DNA from: an uncultured Lachnospiraceae bacterium
Lineage (GTDB): Bacteria > Bacillota > Clostridia > Lachnospirales > Lachnospiraceae
DNA: 64,000 nt
Reading direction: 5' to 3'
Assembly (NCBI GenBank): GCA_910577045.1
Contig: CAJTLB010000005.1
Location: forward strand, 161,754 to 225,753
This document shows, in pieces, positions 46,681 to 54,257 of this stretch. Both the position numbers and the translations under genes were made by a program. The notes below the pieces were generated by a model. It was not told the DNA's origin. It saw nothing but the letters and a program-made list of their open reading frames with translations, and ran no database searches. Position 1 is the stretch's first letter, and every line of letters starts with the position of its first letter.

Positions 46681-47279
46681 CTTACCCCCGAAAGTGCTTT
46701 TACAATCTGCTTCATGCCATTATCAATAAGCCAACGCTCCATATCCGGCTCCAAGATAGGCTTATAGATTTTTCTGACATCCTTACCCTTATCTGTGACA
46801 CCTGCCTCATAAAGATAAGTCTTATAGTTTCTTGATAATTTACCAAGAGTCGTTTCTGACCATCCAGCCATTTTTTCACACTGTAACCGCTTGTCCTTGA
46901 AGAAAATATTCAAATCGCTTTGTGTATATTCATTGTTACCGATTATCATTTTTTCTCTTATGACTTCATATACAAAATCAAAAAACAAAGTGTCATTAAC
47001 CATCATTGCAGCCAGTGCAAACAGCTTTTGTGTAGCCACATCCCCATTCATAAAAACTGAGTAAAAACTATCGCCTAATGCCTTAATTCTTGTCGTAACA
47101 GCATTGTATGTTAGTAATGCCCTTTCTGGTGTAACTGATGCAAATATATTTTCTGTCTTACATAGCTCTCTGATTTCTTCAAAGGTCTTTCCTTCTGAAA
47201 GCAGCTTGACTTCATTACGAAATTCCATAAACCAAAAAGAATACTTTGTAGCTCCAGCACTATACTCTTTTCTTTCCAT
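46677..47279 (-). CDS. brxA: BREX protein BrxA (DUF1819)
   Basis: 200 residues of the DUF1819 family, a small NusB-like helical fold that binds DNA. The N-terminal pattern YSAGATKYSFWFMEF and CKTENIFASVTPERALLTYN are family marks. The start at 47279 is favoured by the AAAGGTG site and fits the known N-terminus; a start at 47300 is also possible, where AGGA precedes it. The frame meets the Xre gene at 47300. Confidence 0.92.
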   Translation of the reverse strand: MERKEYSAGATKYSFWFMEFRNEVKLLSEGKTFEEIRELCKTENIFASVTPERALLTYNAVTTRIKALGDSFYSVFMNGDVATQKLFALAAMMVNDTLFFDFVYEVIREKMIIGNNEYTQSDLNIFFKDKRLQCEKMAGWSETTLGKLSRNYKTYLYEAGVTDKGKDVRKIYKPILEPDMERWLIDNGMKQIVKALSGVR

Positions 47280-47299
47280 TGTGCATATACACCTTTCCA

Positions 47300-47536
47300 T
47301 TATGATCCTATACTTTTATCTGTCCCATTAACCGGACTCGGTAATACATCCAGTATTTCATCAACAGTACAATTCAATTTTCTGCAAATTTTCACTATAA
47401 CATCCATTGATACGTTTTCATTATGTGACAACTTTGCAAGAGTTCCTTCACTGATACCAACCAACTTACGAAACTCTGTTTTTTTCATTCCTTTATCAAT
47501 CAGCAGTTTAAATAATTTGTTATAACAAACGTCCAC
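47300..47536 (-). CDS. Xre-type helix-turn-helix regulator of the BREX operon
   Basis: 78 residues with one HTH domain (LLIDKGMKKTEFRKLVGISE, then TLAKLSHNENVSMDVIVKIC). It sits directly before brxA, so it probably controls the BREX operon. It is a close relative of the Xre protein at 62572 before hsdM: KLLIDKGMKK is identical, and spacing of the domain and its Cys-Leu-Cys segment are the same. It has a short C-terminal tail. Confidence 0.85.
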   Translation of the reverse strand: MDVCYNKLFKLLIDKGMKKTEFRKLVGISEGTLAKLSHNENVSMDVIVKICRKLNCTVDEILDVLPSPVNGTDKSIGS

Positions 47537-47586
47537 TTTTCTTCTCCTCTATTATCTATGTGAATCTGTAAATGTTCATTGTTCTT

Positions 47587-48147
47587 TTAATATGAATGGA
47601 CTTCATAATTCATTATTCCATCAATCCACCCGGCATCCAATTCTGTCACCCTGCCCGATGCCCAATTATTTGTACTTCGTTTATCCAACCAGTGTAGCCA
47701 ACAGCACTCCACTTCATAAATCACCGCAAAATACAAAGGGCACTGAAACTTACTTTTCTGCACATAATCCTTTAGCTTTTTCAAATCATCTTTCATCCAA
47801 TCCGCTGTACTCTGTGCCGTTTCACTTGTAAACTTCAATTCAAATAATACAACAACATCTTCTTCCCGGATGGAAGCGTACAGACTTTTTTCCTCATACT
47901 CATCTCTTAGCTGCGCAATGATTATGTCTGGTTTCTTTTTTATACCAGGAAAGTATTTCTCTGTATATATTCTTAAATCATTTTCCTTTAGAATTGCTGA
48001 CAGCTTTCTCCGCAAGTGATAACAGAGTGTCATTTTCAAACAGTCTTCATTGATAATATACCCTTCACTAAAATCTTTTGGTATGTTCTTCATCCATATT
48101 TCTTTTATTGCTTTGCCGATTTTTATGCTGATTTCTTTACTTATCAT
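47587..48147 (-). CDS. PD-(D/E)XK-like protein upstream of BREX
   Basis: 186 residues with a nuclease-like layout: KKPDIIIAQL (the P-D of the motif) is followed after about 22 residues by VVVLFELKF, an E-x-K. This is the PD-(D/E)XK active site. The start is put at ATG 48147 because AAGGAA lies 7 bases upstream; the frame reaches a TTG at 48210. It is the first gene in the BREX direction, 50 bases before the regulator. A separate defence or mobile-element nuclease is possible. Confidence 0.65.
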   Translation of the reverse strand: MISKEISIKIGKAIKEIWMKNIPKDFSEGYIINEDCLKMTLCYHLRRKLSAILKENDLRIYTEKYFPGIKKKPDIIIAQLRDEYEEKSLYASIREEDVVVLFELKFTSETAQSTADWMKDDLKKLKDYVQKSKFQCPLYFAVIYEVECCWLHWLDKRSTNNWASGRVTELDAGWIDGIMNYEVHSY

Positions 48148-48311
48148 TGGAATTTCCTTCAATTTATATTTTGCAACTGGATACAATTCAGCATTCAGTT
48201 CAGCGTCCAATAGTCTACTATGCTAAATTATACCATAAATCCTCCAACAACAAAACAAAAATATGCAAGTTCTTGAAGATTTCTTCAATTTTTCATAAAA
48301 TCCACATTTAT
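48148..48311. promoter_or_regulatory. Divergent intergenic region (BREX left, toxin right)
   Basis: AT-rich region between the minus-strand BREX group and the plus-strand toxin group. Promoters for both are expected here, but I see no good consensus pair. The neighbouring inverted repeat at 48454-48517 may be part of the control of this region. Confidence 0.3.
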
Positions 48312-48818
48312 CTAGCTCTATATCAGTTTTTCATATAATAAAAATATTACTATATCAAACAACCCCAAAAGCAACATTTTTCTTATAGCAAAAGAGCATG
48401 ACCTTTGCCCTCGCCTGAATGTTGTTCATTTTCTGGAAAATCCAAACTTATATAAAATCCAAACTTTTCTATCGGAAAATACCTTGAATAAAGAATTTAC
48501 AGAAGAAAGTTTGGATTTCTTTGACCCAAAGCATCTGATCTTGAACATCTCCTTTGCTCTTTCATTTGATAGTATAGGTTGTTCAACTTTTTCTGTCCAC
48601 ATTTATATACTAACACCACTACCTATTCACAAGATGATAATCAACTAACTGCTCATTTGACATTAGATATACCCAATGCACAGATTGCAACCTTTATTCC
48701 CGACTGGAACAAAGTAAATCAAGCATTAATTTCCGGTAAAATGGACAAAGAAGAATATGATATGTGGCTAGAAGATACTTTGAAATTATTTAATGTGCCA
48801 ATTGACGAATACACCTGA
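48312..48818 (+). pseudogene. Decayed open frame before the PemK toxin
   Basis: One frame is open from about 48312 to a stop at 48648 and a second from 48579 to 48818, both without ATG starts; the end IDEYT and the part KVNQALISGKMDKEEYD look like genuine protein. A frameshift near 48590-48640 joins them into about 165 residues. The stop is 53 bases before the pemK start. It may be the remnant of the toxin's partner gene or of another gene; the family is not recognised. Confidence 0.4.
48454..48517. repeat. 13-bp inverted repeat with a further copy alongside
   Basis: The arms AAATCCAAACTTT (48454-48466) and AAAGTTTGGATTT (48505-48517) pair perfectly with a 38-base loop; a third copy of AAATCCAAACTT lies at 48437-48448. 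It may form a long hairpin or be an operator. It overlaps the decayed frame. Confidence 0.55.
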
Positions 48819-48871
48819 TTGATATACACTCAATCTAATATTCTTTTGCTAAAAATACAAAGGAGATTTAC

Positions 48872-49510
48872 ATGAATATTGACCTTACAAAAACCCAACA
48901 GTATCTTGAATGGCTCAAAAACAAACTATACCTAAACGCTATTGCTCCGTCTGCTAAAAATCGTATTGTATATAGAGGACAAGTATACCGTTGCAACTTA
49001 GGCGTTGGCATTGGTAGCGAAGAATGCAAAGAACGACCATGTGTAGTTCTCCAGTATAATTCAGCTAACAGAACATCACCCAATACACTGGTTGCACCTA
49101 TAACGCATACTACCTCTACACTTCCTATTGTTGTACCGATTGCAGAGAAAAAAGATTTCTCCGGCAAACTCATACTTGATGGAAATGTTCTTCTAGGAAA
49201 TATTACCTGTGTAAGCAAGGCAAGACTTAGCGATTATATTACCGACCTTTCTGATGATGAAATGAAAGCTGTTGATAAAGCTATTTCTTTATCGCTTGGC
49301 ATAAATCACCATTATCAGACATTACAAAATATGTATGACGATAAACTACAATACATTGAAAAGCTGAAAAACAATCGCACCTTACTACAAACCGATTTGG
49401 ATTCAAAGCAACAACAACTTGATAAATTTCAAGAATTGCTTGATATCTACCATTTTTCAGATATTCAAAATTTAGCAAATTTTTTAGAAAAATCTCAAAA
49501 AGAAATGTAG
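48872..49510 (+). CDS. PemK/MazF-family toxin with a coiled-coil tail
   Basis: 212 residues. The PemK/MazF endoribonuclease core covers about residues 30-145: RGQVYRCNLG (first strand), KERPCVVLQYN (RP-x-V motif), TLVAPITH, GKLILDGNVLLGNITCVSKA and the end DYITDLSDDEMKAVDKA. The last 65 residues (KLQYIEKLKNNRTLLQTDLD) form a coiled coil, absent in simple MazF. No MazE-like antitoxin gene is seen; only a decayed frame precedes it, so the control may be through RNA or a distant gene. Ribosome site AAAGGAG. Confidence 0.82.
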   Translation: MNIDLTKTQQYLEWLKNKLYLNAIAPSAKNRIVYRGQVYRCNLGVGIGSEECKERPCVVLQYNSANRTSPNTLVAPITHTTSTLPIVVPIAEKKDFSGKLILDGNVLLGNITCVSKARLSDYITDLSDDEMKAVDKAISLSLGINHHYQTLQNMYDDKLQYIEKLKNNRTLLQTDLDSKQQQLDKFQELLDIYHFSDIQNLANFLEKSQKEM

Positions 49511-49533
49511 ACAAATTTGGATTTTCATGTTAG

Positions 49534-49750
49534 TATAATGGTACAAGAAAAGTGTTCACGAGTGGAACGCTAGTATAGTATTTCAAACAAGAGAACTACG
49601 AGCGAGTTCCCTTTATTTTTATCTATACATAATTTTTCTTCTTCAACATAAAATACTATTACAATTCTTCTTTGGACGTGTGCCAAAGGATTTATTGTAA
49701 TTAAGCAAAGGGAGTCACGAGCGGACTCCCTATTTTTAATTTATTTTTAG
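49534..49750 (+). ncRNA. Candidate RNA with four similar hairpins downstream of pemK
   Basis: Four hairpins with 7- to 8-bp stems and 7-base loops stand at 49551-49571, 49590-49612, 49668-49690 and 49709-49731. Their loops are ACGAGTG, ACGAGCG, ACGTGTG and ACGAGCG, while the stems differ in sequence but pair, mostly with compensating changes. Loop starts are 40, 78 and 41 bases apart, about one or two 39-40-base units. A TATAAT lies at 49534-49539. A plus-strand terminator follows. It may be a 3' end of the pemK mRNA or a separate RNA. The strand is inferred. Confidence 0.5.
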
Positions 49751-49798
49751 AGCCACAAGCCATTTTCCATGAAATTCCGGCAAGTGGCTTTTCCTTTT
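49751..49798 (+). terminator. Terminator after the hairpin RNA
   Basis: Arms AGCCACAAGCC and GGCAAGTGGCT are paired except for the two AA sites, followed by TTTTCCTTTTG on the plus strand. It ends the transcript that holds the four hairpins. Confidence 0.7.
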
Positions 49799-49826
49799 GT
49801 TGCTATTATTTTTAGACATTAAGAAA

Positions 49827-49858
49827 CCGCAACCCCTTGATTTCTCAAAGGATTGCGG
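49827..49858. terminator. Terminator after the tuf fragment
   Basis: Stem CCGCAA..TTGA with TCAA..TTGCGG and a TTTC loop. It stands 35 bases after the tuf stop on the minus strand, the usual place of the tuf terminator, and has short T tracts on both sides. Confidence 0.6.
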
Positions 49859-49892
49859 TGCTTATTTTACTTATTTGGCTCTAATCTAAAGA

Positions 49893-49949
49893 TTACTCAA
49901 TAATAGAAGCAACCTTACCAGATCCAACTGTACGTCCACCCTCACGGAT
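49893..49949 (-). pseudogene. tuf: Last 18 codons of tuf (EF-Tu), likely attachment-site copy
   Basis: The minus strand reads IREGGRTVGSGKVASIIE and stop, which is the universal C-terminus of elongation factor Tu. No more of tuf precedes it; the sequence upstream is unrelated from 49950 on. A complete tuf is not in the window. Short exact copies of the 3' end of a conserved gene at an island edge are typical for the site of a tyrosine-recombinase element. This is inference; the sequence match itself is plain. Confidence 0.85.
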
Positions 49950-50047
49950 TAGGTTTGAGGAATCTTGTGTGGTAATGGGCGTGTTTTCGGAGTTTTCTGT
50001 CATCATATTTTCTGAAAGTATTGATTTTCTCTGTAGTTTCTAATTTT

Positions 50048-50067
50048 TTGTAGCCAATTTGTAGCCA
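50048..50067. repeat. Tandem TTGTAGCCA words, possible integrase arm sites
   Basis: TTGTAGCCA is repeated twice with an 11-base period (50048-50056, 50059-50067), about 100 bases from the tuf fragment. Direct repeats spaced about one DNA turn apart fit recombinase arm-binding sites. The stretch 49951-50166 has no gene; a 35-codon piece on the minus strand may be part of a lost one. Confidence 0.35.
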
Positions 50068-50166
50068 CTGCCCTTACAAACTCCTCCGAACTGCACTCAT
50101 TTTTTGATTGAAGTTAATATTATTAAGTCCAAAGCACACGCTTTAATCTTCTTCGCAATCAAAAGA

Positions 50167-51078
50167 CTATAAAACTATTTCATTTATTATTTTATCCGCA
50201 CACACATGAAACAATACTGTCTCGCATTGATTTCGATTATGTACAGTTTTCATAATTTTAATATCAGAGTATGAAATATTGTCAATCACAATATCTCTAT
50301 CAATAGACAACTTTTCAAATGGATAATTATGCTGCTCAATATGCCGAAAATATTTATCACAAAAAGTCATAAAATCAGCAATAGTAACATACAACAAAAT
50401 AATATTAAATTTGTTACCAGCCGTATCATAGTCATAAATTTTATCAATGTGCATATCTAAATAAGTTGTATTTAAACTATTGAGGTTTAGTGCCTCAATA
50501 ATTGCTACCGGGAAGTCCTTTTCCTTAATTAAAATATCTACTTCACCAGCAGCTTTCCCACTAGGAGATAATCCCCTTCGAGTTTGGTCTTTTACATCAT
50601 AACCTGCTGTATCTAAAATATCTCGAATATAATCATTTCTTTGATCTTCGGTTGCACTATAATAAAGCGAATTCGCCTGCAACTTAATACATGCTGATAA
50701 TACATCCCTCAATACAACTTTCATCTTACACAAATCTGCATTACTAACTTCCAAAACTTTCTCACAGGTTTTTACCTTTATTATACAAATATTTTTTCCC
50801 TCAACATTACAAATCTCATAAGAAATCTCGGTTTTAACTCGAACTTGCTTCATTGCATTTTGAACAATATTATCCATGTTTATGTTTTTATCAAATCCAC
50901 ATAAACAAAAATCACTTTTTTCTTTTACAACGCCAATAAAAACGTATCCATATTTCTGACTACCATGAGCCACTGATTCTATAAACGTAGCTATTTGATT
51001 TGGAAATACACAAAATTGCTTGCAAACCACATCAGTATTTTCCGAAACAATTAACTCTTTAAGTTCTTCGCATGTCAC
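50167..51078 (-). CDS. AlbA_2-like plus PD-(D/E)XK-like protein, partner of the GHKL ATPase
   Basis: 303 residues. The first half (about 1-100) resembles the AlbA_2/Schlafen domain, with IATFIESVAHGSQKYGYVFI and VFIGVVKEK. The second half has a PD-(D/E)XK-like core: GEVDILIKEK and VAIIEALNL, where the usual Lys is replaced. So the nuclease site may be altered or inactive. It starts 2 bases after the ATPase gene stop, so the two are one unit. No known defence family fits the pair in my memory. Confidence 0.5.
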   Translation of the reverse strand: MTCEELKELIVSENTDVVCKQFCVFPNQIATFIESVAHGSQKYGYVFIGVVKEKSDFCLCGFDKNINMDNIVQNAMKQVRVKTEISYEICNVEGKNICIIKVKTCEKVLEVSNADLCKMKVVLRDVLSACIKLQANSLYYSATEDQRNDYIRDILDTAGYDVKDQTRRGLSPSGKAAGEVDILIKEKDFPVAIIEALNLNSLNTTYLDMHIDKIYDYDTAGNKFNIILLYVTIADFMTFCDKYFRHIEQHNYPFEKLSIDRDIVIDNISYSDIKIMKTVHNRNQCETVLFHVCADKIINEIVL

Positions 51079-51080
51079 TT

Positions 51081-54000
51081 TTATCTAACCTTTCGTAAGG
51101 GTATTCTATTTATCCCTGTAAGTTTTAACATTTTTCCAAAGGTTATTTGTTGAGGCTTCTCTATGCCATCTTCAACCCATAACTCATAATCTTTTTCAAA
51201 ATCCAAAGTATCTTTTTCTGCTCCATAATATAGAATGACTTGTCCATAATCAGATGGACGTGTAATTAAAACCATTTCTTTTCCATACTTTTTTATAATA
51301 AATATCGTATTTGTTACTTCAACCGGCTCAGATACATCATATTCTTCTAATGTAGCCAAATAATCAAAAATAGTATTTTTTGCTCTTTCTAAAATATTTT
51401 TTACATATTCAAATTTTTCTTTATCACTCTCCGAAACATGTACAAAGTTTTCTTTAAAAACCTTAAACTGCTGTGCATTTATAAATTCTTCTATACTAGA
51501 AATTCCATATTGAATCATAAGTTCCTCGGAAATCTCTATTTCTTCATCATCAATAATCTCTTCATTCTCTCGTGAATATATCTTTAAAATATTTTCTAAA
51601 TCCCTTTCACTTTTTATCTTATACTTTTCTAATAAACTATCATATTTTTCAGCCTTCTTCATATTCTGTGCAATTTCTTCATCATCAATTAACCAATGCT
51701 TATTATCAATAATCTCTTTAAAAAATATTTTTGCCTTGTCCGGATTATCATTAATCCAACAAAATAGTCTGTTAAAGTTATATCGAACAGTTTCATTTTG
51801 ATTTTTACTTAACCCTTGGTTCTGCTTTATATATTCAGTAACCTCTTGTACAACGTCTTTGAGTCCTTTAACCCTGCTCTCTGGAAGTTCTAAATAAATA
51901 TCTATTGGTAACAAAATACTTCTCAAATCATTTCCCATTTCAGCTAAAATATCTTTAAAAATATCATCAATTTCTCCAGAATCTAAAAATACTGCTTCAA
52001 TTGTTAGAAAGTCTCCATTTTGATTTGGTATAATAGGCTTTGTTTTTCTCTCAAACAAGTTTTTATGCTTATACTTTCCAAAATATTCAATAAGTTCTTT
52101 CAGCCACAAGTAAGTATCTTCTTCAGGCAAGCTTAAATGATATGCCAAAACAGCAACATTCTGGCACTCCCCTACCTCATTAGCTATCTCGGTACACCAA
52201 TACTTTTTTGCTTCTTCAATGACTTCAAAATTTATTTTTTGAACTTCACAAACATTCAATAATTCTTCTGTAAATGCTGTTTTCAAAAGCTTCAATAGTT
52301 CCGCTTGTCCCTCTACTCTAATTTCTTTATTTTGTAAAGTAATTATTTTCGCCATTGCTTCACGTTCGGAAAATGAAGTATTATTCATCGCTTTCAAAAT
52401 GTCCTCAAATAACATATCATAATTATAAATTTCACACGATATATCTTCCGGCAGTTGGATTCCTTTATCTAACAAAATTTCCTTACATTCATTATCTAGC
52501 AATGATAAAATTTGCTTATATACATCTTCAATGTCATTATCCCTATATAATTCGTTTATACTGCAAAATCGCCCTAATTGATTTGGATATATCTTAGCCG
52601 CTTTATATTCCTCTATATTTTTTAAATTTATTAATGCTCCATATAAATTATTTAGCCATGTAATAGCACTGCTGCTATTATTCAAATTTAATTTCAGCGT
52701 TTCTAAACATTCAAATTCTTCTATTATCTGAATCAATCTTTGCATATTGAAATTTCTACATTCCAACCATAATGAAGCATACCATTTATGAATATCCAAA
52801 AATGGTGCTATACGGTCAGGATATATTGGATTTACCAATTCCCAGACATGTTCTCTCTCTATTGTTTCATTGTCGCTTATAATAAATATAATTGGATCAT
52901 CCCAAGGATCATATAGTGCTTTTCTTTCGCCACTTTCTGTATCAACAATTTCCGCATACTTTATATGTTGTTTACATTCTCCAATAACATCAGCAAACCA
53001 ATCTTTAGACAACCAATCTCTTTGGGGTTGTCTTGGTATACGTACAACATTATATACTTGCCTCCAATGGTGCTCTGCCACATAGTTCAATAAATTTTTA
53101 TAAGCATTTAACGCTTGCCTTATCAGCTTCTTGTTCTCATCAACAACTTTGTTCTCGACATCCGTTAAGTAAATCCCACTTCGTGGATCATTAGGATTAA
53201 AATATGCACTGTTTACAATAACCGGAAACGCAAAATCCTCTGTACCAATAAGGGGAAATGTACAAAATATCTTAGGAACATCCTTAGGATATTCGTCAAT
53301 AAAAATCTCATTATTTTTTGCTTTAACAGGTATTGCCAAATCTATTTTTTCTTCATGATATAACAATATAAATAATTTATTTTTGTTTCCATTTTCGGTT
53401 ATATAAATTGTATGCACCTCCGCCAGCCCCAGTTTACCTTTTTCTCCACGTTCTATATACAATAAATCATTTACCTTTATAGAGTTAATTTTTTTCACAA
53501 ATGCAAACACATAAGGAATTGATGCATAAAAACTTTTTAGCCCACTTTTCGCAATCTCTATTCCTTTATCATCCAATTCATATAAAAACCGAGTATTGAA
53601 ACCTCCAGTTTTCTCCAAAACAGAAATGTCAATTTCTTTACTTTCCTTAAGCTGTCTAAAACTTTCATTTACTGCAGCAATAACTTCTTCCTTAGTTTCA
53701 CCGCTTCTATCTAATAATATATGTATTTCCTTGAGTGGCTCATTCTCATCCTGCAAAAAGGCATCTACTATTACTTGCTGTGACAGCAAGTGAGTAGTTA
53801 AAAATCCCGTTCCAAATTTTCCTGTAATTCCATTGTCTGGAGATTGATTTCTTTCTTTTGAAGAAACCTGCGAAATCAAATACACAATATTCTCTGTCGT
53901 AAAACATTTTCCATCATGCTCAAAAGATAAGTATCTATCTTTCTCATGAAAATCAATTTTGATATTTACCATTCCGTTTTTACCAGACACGTCTTTAGCA

Positions 54001-54152
54001 TTTTGAATCAACTCCCAAATCCATCGGCGAGCTGTATTCTCATCATTTTTTAATAACAAATCCTGCATCATATCCAGTATCTTATTTGCAATTGCTGTGT
54101 CATGCGCACTGTTTATGGTAGCTTGCACCTTATCGGAATAATTCATCGTCAT
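51081..54152 (-). CDS. Large GHKL (sacsin/Hsp90-like) ATPase
   Basis: 1023 residues. The N-terminal Bergerat-fold ATPase shows WELIQNAKD (N box) near 44, FEHDGKCFT (G1) near 79 and GKFGTGFLTTHLL (G2) near 114. This sacsin-type domain is followed by about 800 residues of mainly helical sequence without another known motif. Start at 54152 (ATG ACG ATG), with AAAGGA before it; the second ATG at 54146 has better spacing. Paired with the AlbA_2/nuclease-like gene. Sacsin-like ATPases are common in phage-defence islands; the pair's role here is inferred. Confidence 0.75.
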   Translation of the reverse strand: MTMNYSDKVQATINSAHDTAIANKILDMMQDLLLKNDENTARRWIWELIQNAKDVSGKNGMVNIKIDFHEKDRYLSFEHDGKCFTTENIVYLISQVSSKERNQSPDNGITGKFGTGFLTTHLLSQQVIVDAFLQDENEPLKEIHILLDRSGETKEEVIAAVNESFRQLKESKEIDISVLEKTGGFNTRFLYELDDKGIEIAKSGLKSFYASIPYVFAFVKKINSIKVNDLLYIERGEKGKLGLAEVHTIYITENGNKNKLFILLYHEEKIDLAIPVKAKNNEIFIDEYPKDVPKIFCTFPLIGTEDFAFPVIVNSAYFNPNDPRSGIYLTDVENKVVDENKKLIRQALNAYKNLLNYVAEHHWRQVYNVVRIPRQPQRDWLSKDWFADVIGECKQHIKYAEIVDTESGERKALYDPWDDPIIFIISDNETIEREHVWELVNPIYPDRIAPFLDIHKWYASLWLECRNFNMQRLIQIIEEFECLETLKLNLNNSSSAITWLNNLYGALINLKNIEEYKAAKIYPNQLGRFCSINELYRDNDIEDVYKQILSLLDNECKEILLDKGIQLPEDISCEIYNYDMLFEDILKAMNNTSFSEREAMAKIITLQNKEIRVEGQAELLKLLKTAFTEELLNVCEVQKINFEVIEEAKKYWCTEIANEVGECQNVAVLAYHLSLPEEDTYLWLKELIEYFGKYKHKNLFERKTKPIIPNQNGDFLTIEAVFLDSGEIDDIFKDILAEMGNDLRSILLPIDIYLELPESRVKGLKDVVQEVTEYIKQNQGLSKNQNETVRYNFNRLFCWINDNPDKAKIFFKEIIDNKHWLIDDEEIAQNMKKAEKYDSLLEKYKIKSERDLENILKIYSRENEEIIDDEEIEISEELMIQYGISSIEEFINAQQFKVFKENFVHVSESDKEKFEYVKNILERAKNTIFDYLATLEEYDVSEPVEVTNTIFIIKKYGKEMVLITRPSDYGQVILYYGAEKDTLDFEKDYELWVEDGIEKPQQITFGKMLKLTGINRIPLRKVR

Positions 54153-54257
54153 CCAATCCTTTCATTGAAAATATATACATGAATAGCTATGAAACTTATA
54201 ATTCTGCAATGTCATTGTACAAATTGCATATTTCAACACAGGCTCTCGAAGATTTGA

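Noticed and set aside
48868..49218. 116-codon minus-strand frame over pemK
   Set aside because: Complement of the PemK core; no ribosome site and no family match.
49551..49731. Hairpin array as a CRISPR or tandem repeat
   Set aside because: The stems differ between units, only the loops are the same, and no spacers or cas genes are present.
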